Below are positions 25,943 to 37,764 of a DNA stretch of 64,000 bases, in pieces. Below the pieces are notes generated by a model. That model made no database searches and was not told where the DNA came from. It saw only the letters and a list, made by a program, of their open reading frames with translations. The stretch comes from Heterobilharzia americana (taxonomy: Eukaryota; Platyhelminthes; Trematoda; Strigeidida; Schistosomatidae), in the NCBI GenBank assembly GCA_944470555.2, contig OX104130.1:55523491-55587490 (forward strand), given 5' to 3'. Within the stretch, counting starts at the first letter, position 1. Every line of letters begins with the position of its first letter. The translations under genes and the position numbers were made by a program.

Positions 25943-26492
25943 TAATCAGTCTACAATACAATGTGTGCAAACCTCTGTTACGTCATTTCATCTTGCACAT
26001 TTTGACCTGTTTCAAACTCTAATTTTTTCATCTGAACTCTTGTAACGATCACATTCTGATAGGTTTTCGTCTAGCCTGTAGGTACTTTGTCGCAAGGAGG
26101 TGAACTGAAGATTGTAAGTTTGGCAGTAGGCCTGAGAATCAGGAACAGTAATAAAGAAGGGAAAAGCTACACTATTTACTTACATTCAATAATGAAAGAC
26201 AGCTGACAAATGGTAATTATTCACAGTGAAAAGATAAAAGCTTTCAAACTTGTTACCCTCAGCCCACATTACTCTTCAAGGTTGTGTAAACTGAAAACAC
26301 TTTGATGTTACACAGACTATGATAATTGTACTCCATCTACCTCTTAACCTTCCTCGTTCGAAGCATATTCACCAAATGATCCTATAAATAGTCAGTTTCA
26401 CATTTTCGACAGTTGCCCGTACTTTAATCCCTTACATCATCTCCTCATCATCAGGTCTATGAGCTGAATTTGTCCGGCTGCATGGCTGATGA
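25943..26492. other. Intergenic, no recognisable feature
   Basis: May include the 3' untranslated part of the Penelope-like element. No terminal repeat was seen. Confidence 0.35.
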
Positions 26493-29150
26493 TTTATTAA
26501 TATTTTATTTTATTATTTGACCCGTGGGTTCCTAGTGGAGAATAGGGATTCAGTAACACGTCTCCGTCTCACACACTTCTCTGCAGTCTTTCCAACCTGA
26601 CTCCACCACTACCCACAAGATTTCATTTCTTCCTCACACCATCTCTTCCATCTCACCCTCGCCTAGGATACCAACTCGTCGTTCCTCCTTTCGATTCCAC
26701 TCGATGGTCTAACCTGGTGCATGATGTCGTCAAACAGTCTTCTCAGTGTATGCCTGATACACTCCAATCCATCTCCACTTTCTTTTGCATATTTGTTGGG
26801 TGAGAGGTTTCTGCTTCGTTGGCAGGTTCCCAGCCAGACAGCCAACTGGCCAGCTAGGCAGACAGACAGACAGACAGACTGTTCCGGTGGTAATTGTCAA
26901 TCCAGAGCATTGTTTACTCTCTCCAGGATAATGCTGCATAATATTTTGCTTACTTTGGGTGGACAGGGATGGAGCGTGATTCCGCACTAATTCTTGAAAA
27001 TATTCACACTTCCCTCCTTTGAGAGTTTGACAAGGTAGCCATCCTTCCAATCAATGGGCTGACACCTTTCCTTCCCTCCTCACAAACCTTCTGCAATAGT
27101 GGTGTCGTGTCGTGTGAGCATGTCCACCACTGTTGTCCCTGCATCTATTTTCAGTGCTTGTGGAGGAATTCCATCTGGTCGCGTTGCTTTCCCTGCTTTT
27201 AGTAACTTTATGGGGTTTAGGACTTCATTCCAGCTTTTGTTGGATGGCTTGTGTTCACTGGTATTTGTGTGACTGGTGTGCTGGTGGTATTCCTGGATGA
27301 GTTGCCGGTGGTGATGGTGATGGTGGTCGATGGAAGAGTTTATTGAAGTGGTCAGCTCACCGTTTCCTCTGTTTCTCCTCTTTGGTGTTAACTAGGTTTC
27401 CTTCACTATCTCTCATTGATTTCCTCTGCGTTGATCTCTTCCATCCCAGGTAGTAACCCGGTTATTTGATATAATGTTGTCAGGTCTGTGTCTCTCTTAT
27501 AAACATCTAGGCCATAGTTTTGTCGAATGTCCTATATAATGTATCTCTGTTACCTGTAGCCTATTCTGATTCACTTGCCAATGTGTCTTTGTGCACACCC
27601 TTCTTCACTTCTTTGTCCAGTGTATTGTTTCACAGATTGTGTTCAGTTCGTCTCTTCATTGTTTATCCCTACACTGCACTACACTGCACTGCACTGGAAT
27701 ACACTGAAACACACTGATTCATCTTCAGCTTCAACATCTTCCGCTCACTTCTCTATCAGCTCCCATGTATCCGTGGAGACCCATTTCTAGTCTCGTCTCG
27801 TCCCGTCTCGTCCCACTCCTTCTTCCTTCCTAACACGCTTGTGTAGGTATCCCCCCACATAGCTTTCAAAGAGTTCCAGTGTTCTTTCACGCACGTTCAT
27901 TTATGCATGTGGCTCAATGTCTCCCATTTCGTCCTTCAGTTCAGTTCAGTTCAGTTCAGTTTCTGTTCTGGGTGGATGTTGAACGTGAACTGTGGTCAAC
28001 CACCAACTTCTTTGAAGGCTTCCAACCTGATTTCGAAGGTTGCTTGCACCATCTAGTGAGTGGTGTGAACCTACATCTGCTCCCCTTCTTCATCTTATCT
28101 TGTGTCCAGTAGGCTGGCTTCGTCTCCACTTTCCTCACATTGAAATGAAGTCGATCTGACTTTTAGTGTAATGTGTCCATCTGGTGAATGGTGAGATCAA
28201 CTACATGTGGCTTTGTGAATATCCTTGAAAGTGTTTGTACACACTGCCTGACTGCAATCACCAAATTATTAGATGCAGAGAAGTCTGCAAATGGTTCTCC
28301 ATTCTCGTTGATTTCCGTGAGTGCTCCTCCACCCATGGTTGGTTCTCTTCCTGTCTTGTCCGTTTCGAGTTTGGCATTCATGTGACCCCCTCCACCCACC
28401 CACTAGAATGAATTCTGATGTGGCCAACTGGGGTGGAGTCTTGTCCAGTGTTGATTGCAGTTGTCTGTAGAATTCCTCCACCTTCTCTTCATCTGCATTA
28501 TTTGTAGGTGCATAGCATAGCGTGGAGTTGTACGATTGTAACTTTCTTTCCTTTTGATTTGAATCTTGGTGTCGTGATTCTGCATGAGTAGGGGGATTGC
28601 TTCCCACTGCATGAGAGAGAGCTTCGATGCTGTTGGAAGGGAGACATCATGACAGCCACTCGAGAACTCAGTGTGCTCGTTCTTGGTTGTCGTGTGGGTG
28701 ACAATGTCTGAGTAGATTATTGACTGTGCAGTTGACAGTTTGGAGAGTCGACTTCCATTCGATCTTCAGATTACTCACAGATTCCTAGCCTAGCCTAGCA
28801 CTTCTATGCCATACCTTCACATCTCTTTTGCAATCAGGGCAGGTATGCTAGGTTGATACATGATGCTGACATTCCATGTCCCCTTGTTTACTTTTGTTTT
28901 CATTGAGAGAGAGTGAGGGAGGGAGAAGTCACATCGGCAATCGGCTTCGTGTGGGCTTTCACCAACCGGCGTCATTTCGTCTCTCCGATGCTGGTGAGGA
29001 GATAGTTTGTTTTTGTTTTTTGTTTGTGCTTTGAAGTATGTTTGGTGGTTGGATTGATTTTCGGGTGTTGGGTTGCTAGCCTTATGCCCAACCTTCCTTC
29101 TTTATTGGGGCTTGCGACCGTCTATTAAACCAGTGAACTATGCACGGCTG
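26493..29150 (-). mobile_element. RTE-clade LINE copy E (SR2-like), degraded, near full length
   Basis: Third member of the A/B/E subfamily on the minus strand. The 3' tail is A+T-rich at 26493-26519. The (CAGC) site at 26829-26880 keeps the short precursor form. GATGGT has few units (27303-27330) but TCAGT has the most (27935-27962). A 41-bp segment present in A and B ('ctcctgatgactgatcactt' onward) is missing near 27930, between two TTTC motifs. The last ~40 bp at the 5' end (29110-29150) have drifted from the family sequence, so the boundary is approximate. Confidence 0.85.
28163..28607 (-). pseudogene. Endonuclease-domain remnant of RTE copy E
   Basis: Frames 28269-28607 and 28163-28399 on the minus strand are identical in protein sequence to those of copy B (11501-11839 and 11395-11631), including the frame break between them and the disrupted GDMN block. 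B and E therefore separated recently, after the damage arose. Confidence 0.75.
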
Positions 29151-30989
29151 GTGAGCTCGGCCTCAGATAAGCGAAAGTGCTGTTCGGCGTTCAGGTCACC
29201 TTGATCTGGTGGTTGAAATACTTCATATCAGCCTGTGTGGTCTCTAAGTACACAAGTTGTTTATTAGAATTATAATCCGCAATTTACATCATGCATGTTA
29301 CTAGCTTATCCTGTCAACAACTCCGTGTCAGCTTGACAGAAGTATGTTTAAATTTTGTTATATGTACACTTTGATCTTACTTAGATTGTTAAAAGACCAT
29401 AAGTATCCTCGTGATTATAAAATTGTGCTCGTTTCATCCTGCTCCATTTGGTGTTTTTCCTGTGTTGATGACGTTCTTTTTTTATATAATGACTGAAATC
29501 ATGCCATTAGTTTTGCTAGAAATATTAGTCTTGATATGCAGAAATATTAGTTTTGTCATGCATAAAACATGTGATAAGATAAAATTGATTTCTTGAACTT
29601 GTGATATCTACAAAGAAACGTTGGTTCGGGGAAAAGCTTTTTCACTCAATTGAATGAAGCATATGGTAGACATTATTTCTACTTTTATATCTTTTATCCC
29701 GTCAGCTATAATGAAAAATGGATTAAAACGGTTTTCAGAGGGTCTGAAAACTTCACAGACTAAGTAAACTGGTTGAAGGATTTTAGTTCATGGAATAATC
29801 ACGGAAACAATCCATTTATTCCTAAAAATTTAAAGATAGAGTCTAATGGACAATGAAATTAGTAAATGAATCCGATAATCCTGCGAAGAAATGCTCTCCT
29901 CTGTCCAACTTTTAGGAAGGACCAGCTGACGAACATAGTGAATAGAAGAGTATAAATTGCACTAAAATTCATCACCCCATCAACTTAACCAGTATTTTTA
30001 TTTTTAAAAATTGAGTCTTCATCACAGTAAATGAAAGTCGGCAAATATCTAAACCATGCCACTTAAAATTCTCTTTACCAGTTCAAAAGTATATTCCAAA
30101 GTACATACATTGAAAGGATAGACAGAACATCTGTGATTCAATTCCATGGATGAAAATTAAATTAGTTATGTTTAATGGGTCCAAATAGCTTTCAGGGTTC
30201 GGTTTCCATTACTAAAGATTTGATGCCTAAAAAGTATGTTGAGATCTTGACTCAATTTTAACTAATGAAATGAATACCCATTTGATTAGGTTCACAGTAG
30301 AGATTACTATTTAGAGTTGAAGTGAACCTTTGTGTTGAAAACAGGTAGTTATAGGCCTTCAGATTCTAGGGCAGTCATCTTCACAATTTCACTCTCTTAC
30401 GCAAAGTGAATTGACCATAACCCGCGTTAATTTCAACTCCATATTACCATTATTGACTGATCACATACACTTACGTAACAATTTCCATTATTTTTTCATA
30501 AGTTTTTGTGCACTAAATTAAGTTCGATTTGCTTCAACAGCTTATTTCATTTCGACCTTTCAGTATGTATAATTTATTTCATAATATTTGATGTGGTTAA
30601 GTCGGAGTAGGACGTGAGTTCTAATAGTAAGCGAAAAGAGTAGTAACGCAACGAGATACTTGGACCGGATACGAGTAATGAGACTATTCTCTCTCACACC
30701 TGATACTTCACTGAGCTGCGAAAATCAGAAGACAAAGACGGGCCACTAACTGACTTAACAAAGATGACTTTACCTGACAAAAACATAGCATTTACATACA
30801 GCTACTATTCAGAAAATGAAGCCACTAGATCACCAAACAGATGGACATAAATCAAGGTGTGAAACCAAAATATTTCTACCCCAACGGCTAATAACGTTGA
30901 ATGATGATTTCCATTTTTGGCCACTTCCTATCAATTTTTCAGCAAAAAACTATCATAGACTACTTTTCTGTTACTTTTCAGGGTATATG
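29151..30989. other. Intergenic, no recognisable gene
   Basis: About 1.8 kb of AT-rich sequence. Short frames at 29411 and 30816 have no coding signal that I trust. Confidence 0.4.
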
Positions 30990-31050
30990 GTTAACGTTAA
31001 TGGGTTGCGAGAAGTGATTAGTTTCAAAGTAGTTTACGTGAAGAACTGAT

Positions 31051-31323
31051 ATGCAGTGTAGCGAATGTAAGAGACGGTTCCACCACAATTGCCCAAGCCT
31101 CAAACCCTCAGCGTATAAGAGGTACAGTAACCCAAGGAATGTCTGGCTTTGCACACTGTACTGCTCGGATATTCGCACTCTGGTAGAAAAGGCAAAAACA
31201 TTTCTAAATAAGATAACAAAGAAACTAACTTCCAAAGAGAAAGTCGATAACTGTGATAGTAATAACGACACAGCATCCGTTGACAGACAGATCGCTGTGC
31301 GAAATTTTAAGAACGTCTCATGA
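31051..31323 (+). pseudogene. CR1-like ORF1 remnant with PHD-type zinc finger
   Basis: A 90-codon open stretch starts with MQCSECKRRFHHNCPSL and continues to NPRNVWLCTLYC. The C..C....H..C...C..C spacing fits the second half of a PHD finger, a domain known from ORF1 of some CR1-clade LINEs. The first zinc ligands would lie upstream at about 30990-31045, where the frame is broken. A lysine-rich stretch follows (AKTFLNKITKKLTSKEKVDN). It is unlikely to be a host gene, because linker and RT sequence of the same element follow on the same strand. Confidence 0.7.
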
Positions 31324-32383
31324 CAAGCTGTAAATCAAGCACGTAGAATACCTACTAGGTTTGCTGACAGCAACTTAGGAAAAACTACACCAAGCAGTAT
31401 GAAGAGAGTATCTTCAGGTTGTCGCATCGCCAGAGCTGGCCGTAAGTCTAGATCCACTTCGGATGAAACAGCAGTGAAACACTCGTAGTGCCAACCATAG
31501 AACCATGCAGGTCAGAGGTCATATTCAGTTTGACGACCCGATCAGTGACGAAAACAACACAGGATGGGAAGCAAGTCCTTTCTGAGGCTATCAGTGTTAA
31601 GGCCACTGGACTAGGCTTTAGTAGCCTTGCATACCCGACTCTGAGAGATGGCAAGTAATCAAGTCTAAACGACATGCCAATAAGGCAGTAACGGTAGTCG
31701 AACCAACTGTCATCACTCCTTAGAGCAAAGATAATGTAGAGCTCCTTGATAGGTCTGTAATCTTCCACAGAGTGAAATAGAGCAGAGACTCAGAACCATG
31801 TAAACGTTTCGAACATGACCTTGGCAAGGTACAAGGTTTGATACACCAGCTTTTACCGCAAAACATACTAGGAGTCCCCCTACTTAAGATATATAGATTA
31901 GAAAAAAGGAGACAAACCTTACTGAAAACAAGTTTCGGTTACTTAAAGTTGTGTTCAGTTCAACAGATAAGAGGGATCAGATTCTGAAGAACGCTCTCAA
32001 AGTTGAAGGATCTGGAGTGCTCGCGCGTAAGGATTTGGCTGTTGCTAATCAAATCAAGAGACGGGGAGTAGAAGCAGAACTAAAATCAGTATTAGCAGCA
32101 TGAGAGTAAGATCTAAAAGTAGTGGGTTTTCTTGTAGTGAGGTTTTGGCGACAAATTATGCCGAAGCCCCTATGGATAGGACGGAAATTCATTTAAGTAG
32201 TTTCATTGTCTTATACACAAATGCATGTAAACACCAATTTCCTTAGCCCTCATACAACACATCAGAGCAGCAAGAATAATGGATCATTGGCGTGCTTAAT
32301 CAGTTCTAGACTTAGTATTCTCGCACACAGATGATGTATGCATCATCCGGCACCTTGCACACATTGGTAAAAGTGATCATGAT

Positions 32384-33610
32384 GTGGTCACCTTCAGATT
32401 CATAGCAGACGTCTTGCGCTTGGCCGATGTCCCAGCTAGATCCAATATATGGAAAGCGAATATGGAAGGCATTAAATTGTCAGCCACTTCGGAGAGCTCA
32501 ACAGTCAATCCAGAAGCCTCAGTTGGAGTCGCATGGGGCTTCTTCAAACAGTTATGTGGACGAGTGACTCAACCGTTCATTCCGTGGACTGTTCCAGTAG
32601 GATGGAAACACTGTCCTCCGTGGATAACCACGAAATCCGAACCTTGCTACGACGTAAGAAAAAGTGTCGGCTTCCTGCCACCCACTTCGGTACCCCTGAA
32701 GTGATGAAGGATTACAAAGAAGCCTGAAATAAATGTATCACTGCTATCTGCCGGTCTCGAATATGCTTTGAAACACGTCTTACCCAGGCTGCATTGCAAC
32801 ATCCAAAGAGGTTATTTTCTTATATGAACTACAGAAATAAAATGTATCGTGATATACCCACCCTATCAAATGGACACAAACTGACTGCTCGATTGAAGAT
32901 GATATGAAAAAGGCAGATGCCATGGTTGGATATTTTACTGAGATTTTTACACAGAATCCTCTGTGGACACTTATCAACATTAGAAGCATTGACATCTAAC
33001 GGAATAAACGTAATGGATATCGGTCGCAATGACGTATTTCGGACATTAGGTGCTCTCGACGTAGAAAAATCAGAGGGACCGGATGAGCTGCGCTCAGTGC
33101 TACTTGGACAGCTTGTGTCCTATGTAACCGGCTCATTGACTACTATATGCAGACTGTCCTCCAGTGAGGACGCAACCCCCTTATGACTAAAAGGATGCCA
33201 TAGTTACATCTACCTACAAGGCAGGTTCTAGGCAGCACCCATCAGACCGATCATTACAGACCGATAAGTTTACCTAGTGCTGTGGTAAGAATCCTGGGAA
33301 GAGTGATCAAGAAAGTCATCACAGTCCACTTAGAGAGCAACACTGTATTGTCCTGTTCGCAGTATGGCTTTCGCGGAAATTCCTCTTGCTTGACGAACCT
33401 CCTTGCAGTCAGAGAAAGTTAGGTTAATCCTAAAGATGACAGGATACTTGTATATGTTATTTTCATAGACTTTAGTAAGGCGCTCGACAAGGCACTTCAT
33501 TCCAGGTTGCTCTGGAAACTGGAAAGTTTTGGAATCACTGGCAGTCTGCTTGCATGGATAAGAGAGTTCCTCGTTGGTAAGAGATAAATAAATAGGACCA
33601 ATTCTCAACT
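32384..33610 (+). pseudogene. CR1-like ORF2 remnant: linker and first half of RT
   Basis: Several plus-strand frames carry, in order, 'SDHDVVTFRFIADV' (end of the endonuclease and start of the linker, near 32370), 'LRRKKKCRLPATHFGTPEVM' (32645), 'RLFSYMNYRNKMYRDIP' (32812), 'LDVEKSEGPDELRSVLL' (33055; family K..GPD.I....L), 'YGFRGNSSCLTNLLAV' (33363) and 'YVIFIDFSKALDKALHSRLL' (33455; RT A motif), then 'LLAWIREFLVGK'. Stops and at least three frameshifts break it. The SGVP.GTI.GPLLFLL box follows at 33635-33680. Confidence 0.8.
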
Positions 33611-33699
33611 CTCCTCTTGAAAGTCGGTAGAAAGTGGAGTACCGTAAGGTACAATCCCGGGCCCTCTTTTATTTCTTCTATAAGTAAATAAGCTGCGAA

Positions 33700-34400
33700 A
33701 TATCACTAAGCCCCCTATGTTTCGCTCGGCAGAATGCTTCAAGAATCCTCTTTGCATTAGACCTTGGGCAAAGCAAAGCTGAGACTTAGTTAGAAGAGTG
33801 GGTGAGTTTATCTCCAATACAAGACTCATCTGAAAGATAAAAAATGGTTCCAGCCAAACTCGCTTACTTGAATTAAGCAAAAAGTTTCACTTTACTGCAT
33901 AATCATTTTGATTTCCAAGAGACAATACCCTCCCCAAGTGTGGAAAGCAGTTCCATAGACTCTTCAATGACAACTGACTTCACCAGTCGACTGGAAACGA
34001 CCTGCCACATTATACAGAATAACATAAGACAGGGACTTACATCGGAACATCACACATTTCCGGTTGGTAAAGAGATATTATAAACAAAGCCAGTAAGTTT
34101 TTACGGTACTTCAGGTAGCAAGATAGCGAAGTTGTAAAATTATGATTTAAAGAGGCATCGACAGGTACTTGAATTCTGAAAAACAGGTAGAGAATATTTT
34201 CAGTTTTGGGCTAGCATGAATGTTTTGAGAGGTCTTGTGAAATATGTCGACAGAAAAATGTCTAAGTGAATGAAAACGACCACAATAGTAATTTCTTTCC
34301 AAGTTAGATAAGGTACATCCAGGTAATCAGCAACACTAACAGAGGATGAACAATACAAAAGTGCAATCATAGTCTATAGCTTAAAGTCATGTCACTAACC
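33700..34400. other. Probable insertion inside the CR1-like LINE
   Basis: RT homology stops after the 'PGPLLFLL.VNKL' block near 33695. It resumes with 'LLLFSALTKQ' near 34420, followed by 'DEDIRALQADLKSLFTWSEK'. The ~700 bp between do not match either side and have no clear ends, target duplication or domain. It could be a fragment of another element. Confidence 0.45.
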
Positions 34401-34419
34401 AGCCCGCTTTCAAAAGTTC

Positions 34420-35270
34420 ATCTGCTGCTGTTCTCTGCGCTAACGAAACAAAACAGAAGCGGGAAACAACGAACGACGAGGATATACGTGCACTTCAGGC
34501 GGACCTAAAGAGCTTGTTTACCTGGTCAGAGAAGTGGCTGATGCCTATCAAAGCAGGTAAATGTATGAGCATGCACTTGAGGTACACACATGGCAACACC
34601 TACGATATTCATGGGACTCCTCTACCGTCAGTATTGACCCACAATCACCTAGGAGTCATAGTGAGTTATGTCTTGAAAACCATGGCACACTGCCGATTGG
34701 TAGTAGCTCCGAGCATTACACAGAAAGTTTACAAAAATAAGTGGTGATATGTTTACCATCTTAAACACATCCTTAGTTAGGTCTAAATTGGAGAACTTTA
34801 CATAGGCGGCAAATCTTTGTCTGAAAGGTGACACACACCTTCTGGAAAGAGTTCAGAGGATAGCCGCCTGTATGATCAATGCGATGGCTTGTCTCACCTA
34901 TGAAGATCGACTTAGGGAGCTGGACCTGTTCTCTTTATCCTATCGCAGACAGAGGGGAGATCTGATCATGCTATACAGGATTCAGAGGAACGACTTCGGA
35001 CCTGATCTATTTTCTCTTTTCCTTCCCACTAGGTCGAAACACCTCAGAGGACATAGTAGGAGGGTAAGAAAGCAAAGAACAAACATACTCTCCACAGAGT
35101 ACTGGTTGTTGCGTTGAGTAATCAACGCCCACAACCGGCTCTTAGAATAAGTGGTGTCAGCATCATCGACTGACTCCTTCAAAAATGGACTGGGCAAACA
35201 TGGAAATCTACTGGGGAAGGATTAAATAGGCCCCCAGCCTTCTTTCCTCAAACAACAAATCTGAATCTGA
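34420..35270 (+). pseudogene. CR1-like ORF2 remnant: RT thumb and C-terminus
   Basis: On the plus strand: ADLKSLFTWSEKWLMPIKAGKC (34500-34565; the L..W...W....N..KC region), 'HNHLGVIVSYVLK' (34650; LGV.I), then 'LLERVQRIAACMINAMACL' (34840), 'YEDRLRELDLFSLSYRRQRG' (34900), 'DLIMLYRIQRNDFGPDLFSL' (34960), and 'RRVRKQRTNILS' leading to an 'RISGVSII' block. This C-terminal series (LERVQRRAT, Y..RL..L.L.SL..RR.RGDL) is characteristic of CR1/Jockey-like ORF2. The expected FADD box region is damaged. Confidence 0.8.
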
Positions 35271-35987
35271 TATCATTTGGGGATTTATTGGAAACATCAG
35301 AGCACTGGATTGCATTTATTCACACAGAATTTGTATTCTTTTTTAGCTTGTCCACCGTCGTAGTCGGGATGTATCTTATTTTGCAAAACTCGCTATTTGT
35401 GTCCTTTGCTGAAATTTGTGCAAACGACCAACTGCATAAAATGTTTAGATTTCGTCTAATATGAGTGTGTAAATAGAGTTGAACCAGATTAAGGCGAAGT
35501 ATATTTAGATGCAGTTGAGGTTAGAAAGTGTATTAAAAAATGAGACACGGTTGCTGTTTTAAATGTCTGAAGGAACCACATTATTTTGGCATTTGTATTT
35601 CCCAATATCATCTATGTAGTGCCCAAATTTTTTTCAAACCATCAAATCCCAACTTAATTTGGAAATTTGTATATATTGAAGAGGCATACATCTAAAAATC
35701 ACTTTAGATATGGAAAATAAATGAATAAGAAGAAAAAACTGTCAGTTCGATGTTAGCATTCGATTGCACAAGCTAGACAAGATAATGAAGAAACTGATTG
35801 AATTTCTTCACTTTTAATGGGTCCTTCAAATCTTTTAACTGACGAAATATACCTATTTATTCATGGGTAAATGAATATATATCGTTAGAAAATAAATGAT
35901 TAGACGCAGTTGGCGGTAAAACCACAAGTAAATCACCGAGTCCAAACAGTATTTCCTTCTTACCTTTCTCTAAAGCCTATCATATTT
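35271..35987. other. Intergenic, no recognisable feature
   Basis: AT-rich, with nothing supportable. The left part may still be 3' untranslated sequence of the CR1-like LINE. Confidence 0.4.
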
Positions 35988-36075
35988 TTCGAGGGAGTTG
36001 TGGAGATTTGGAAATATTTCAAGTTGTTATTCATCGAAGACTGACATCAGTTGGAGGAACAAAGGAAACCTGGGA

Positions 36076-36121
36076 GCACTGGACAGCCGTTTCGTCCTAG
36101 TATGGGACTCCTCAGCAGTGC
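36076..36121 (-). ncRNA. Hammerhead ribozyme, type I layout, complete core
   Basis: This is the exact reverse complement of 36440-36485. On the minus strand, stem I strands GCACTG and CAGTGC pair 6 of 6, CTGAGGA fits the core CUGANGA, stem II is GTCC/GGAC with loop 'catacta', and GAAA follows. The short stem III 'cggctg' can close with one C-G pair, and cleavage is expected after GTC. It sits just downstream of a tRNA-like promoter region (36137-36204), so this copy could be transcribed by polymerase III. Confidence 0.85.
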
Positions 36122-36136
36122 GCACCCACGACCCCA

Positions 36137-36204
36137 CCAGCAGGGGTCGACCCCGCGACCTTCATGTTCCGCGGCCAACGCGTTACCATTGAGCCACTGG
36201 ATCA
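36137..36204 (-). promoter_or_regulatory. tRNA-like head with A and B boxes of the SINE
   Basis: On the minus strand, box A 'tggctcaatgg' (36187-36197) and box B 'gggtcgacccc' (about 36142-36152) are spaced as in a tRNA gene and fit the internal polymerase III promoter consensus. The flanks do not form a full cloverleaf with a paired acceptor stem, so I call it a tRNA-derived head and not a tRNA gene. Confidence 0.7.
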
Positions 36205-36439
36205 CACTCCAATGCTCCACATTTCCAACTTCTGTTAACTCACGATATAGCGCAACCGCCACCCAATGTCATCGTTGAGTATCTGTCCTCACGACCATCA
36301 GGCTTTGACTCCACCGGTCATGACTTCTCATTGGAACTTCGGGAATACTTCTCAAAGCTAGTCACCAATGAGCACCAGTTCAATTAAATTTCGAGGGAGT
36401 TGTGGAGATTTCGATCCCTGCTGGTGGGGTCGTGGGTGC

Positions 36440-36485
36440 GCACTGCTGAGGAGTCCCATACTAGGACGAAACGGCTGTCCAGTGC
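36440..36485 (+). ncRNA. Hammerhead ribozyme, type I layout, complete core
   Basis: Stem I GCACTG (36440-36445) pairs with CAGTGC (36480-36485). Core CTGAGGA is at 36446-36452. Stem II is GTCC (36453-36456) and GGAC (36464-36467), and GAAA is at 36468-36471. Predicted cleavage lies between 36479 and 36480. The copy has lost the tRNA-like head on its left and would need outside transcription. Together with its mirror copy at 36076-36121, a read-through transcript would form a long hairpin that competes with both ribozyme folds. Confidence 0.85.
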
Positions 36486-36726
36486 TCCCAGGTTTCCTTT
36501 GTCCCTCCAACTGATGTCAGTCTTCGATGAATAACAACTTGAAATATTTCCAAATCTCCACAACTCCCTCGAAATTTAATTGACTGGTGCTCATTGGTGA
36601 CTAGCTTTGAGAAGTATTCCCGAAGCTCCAATGAGAAGTCGTGACCGATGGAGTCAAAGCCTGATGGTCGTGAGGACAGATACTCAACGATGACATTGGG
36701 TGGTGGTTTGTGCTACATCGTGAGCT

Positions 36727-37740
36727 ATCATATTTTGTTAAATTCAAAACTAGTTATGTCTAATTCATACGTTCCCATAACGTTTGCATCATGCTTTCAT
36801 ATTACTTCTTTTTATCCTCTTTCTCAAAATATTATAAAAGCTTTTATTAACTCGGGTATTTCAACCTCGATAAATGCTCGAAGCAACATAAACGTCATGT
36901 GTCATACATTAGACATCTAAGGATGTTTAGCAGATGATGGCATTCCAAAGTCTACTGTTAAAACTGTGTAGTACATTTTCTTGCAACCAGATTTCAACTA
37001 GGGTCATAATAAATAGATTAAATTGAATTAACTAAATAAACTTCTAGCTTTCTTCCGGAGGCTTAAGATGTTTTAAGTTTTGTTTTAACAAGCATGCATT
37101 CCAGCAGGCTTCGATGCCATTTCGTGCTCCATTTGTGCTGGTTAACATGCACTTCCTCAGAGTCCCCAACTCAGCCATATAAACTTTCCCCCTCATAGTC
37201 ACTAACACATTTGTTCTATTTAGATGTGTCGCTCCTTCGAATATATTCCTGAATACCAATCCTTTTGATTTATGTTTCGCTATCAGCACTTACATGTTAG
37301 TAAGGTGCTGATTAAGCAGGTACTAGAGCACATCGAGCTAAGTAGGGTTGGTCAAGCGTTACGTAATAGTTACATAACCAGTCCCCCATAACTGAATACT
37401 ATGGCAGCCAATCTTATTGTACTGACACTGTTATGATATACACAGTTAGAGAGAGATCATCTGTATATATGCCAGTTTATGTTGAATGGCTTTTAATGCA
37501 ACATATGTGGTTGATAAATTATCTTTAAGTCATCTGTATATTTACAGTAATTAATCAAACCAATTGGGTCTAGTCATGAGTATTGTAAATACTGAAGTCA
37601 TCAAGTTTGTAAGGAGAACGGAATATGATAAGAACGTTTCTACAGCCTTCCATGTATAATCGATTTACTCTTCAGAAATAGTTACATTCAAATCTTGATG
37701 TTTGTACAAAGAAGGGAAATGCAATTATTAAAGTGAAATA
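36727..37740. other. Intergenic, no recognisable gene
   Basis: Includes an 81-codon minus-strand frame (37044-37289) with a somewhat protein-like composition but no domain that I recognise. I do not call it a gene. Confidence 0.35.
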
Positions 37741-37764
37741 AAAATATGGTCAGTAGTTGGGTTT

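Larger units (their letters stand above)
30990..35270 (+). mobile_element. CR1-like LINE, plus strand, degraded, interrupted
   Basis: A recognisable CR1-clade order on the plus strand: ORF1 with a PHD-type zinc finger (31051-31165), an ORF1 middle region with basic segments (about 31890-32100), a remnant of the endonuclease end and linker (32340-33000), RT blocks (33010-33700 and 34430-34680), and a C-terminal region ending near 35270. Most of the endonuclease domain is absent, since only ~250 bp separate the ORF1 remnant from the linker. Roughly 700 bp near 33700-34400 do not fit the RT and look inserted. Many stops make it inactive. The related relic at 12580-13570 lies on the other strand. 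Confidence 0.8.
35988..36726. repeat. Inverted, partly tandem tRNA-headed repeat with two hammerheads
   Basis: One unit of about 400-415 bp lies on the minus strand (from about 36402 down to 35988): a 5' segment, tRNA-like box A and box B, a hammerhead, and a tail ending 'ctccacaactccctcgaaa'. On the plus strand, 36421-36573 repeats the second half of the unit, and 36574-36726 then repeats its first half without the tRNA part. Arm pairs are 35988-36140 with 36421-36573 (about 99% identical) and about 36236-36413 with 36548-36726 (about 93-95%). Tail-to-head junctions on both strands show that the unit also existed head to tail. Confidence 0.88.

Noticed and set aside
32780..33880. Minus-strand frames (32780-32995, 33330-33608, 33605-33880)
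   Set aside because: They are antisense to recognisable CR1-like linker and RT blocks on the plus strand.
37044..37289. Minus-strand frame of 81 codons with protein-like composition
   Set aside because: No domain, no splice or start context, and no second copy to compare. A frame of this length is expected by chance in 64 kb.
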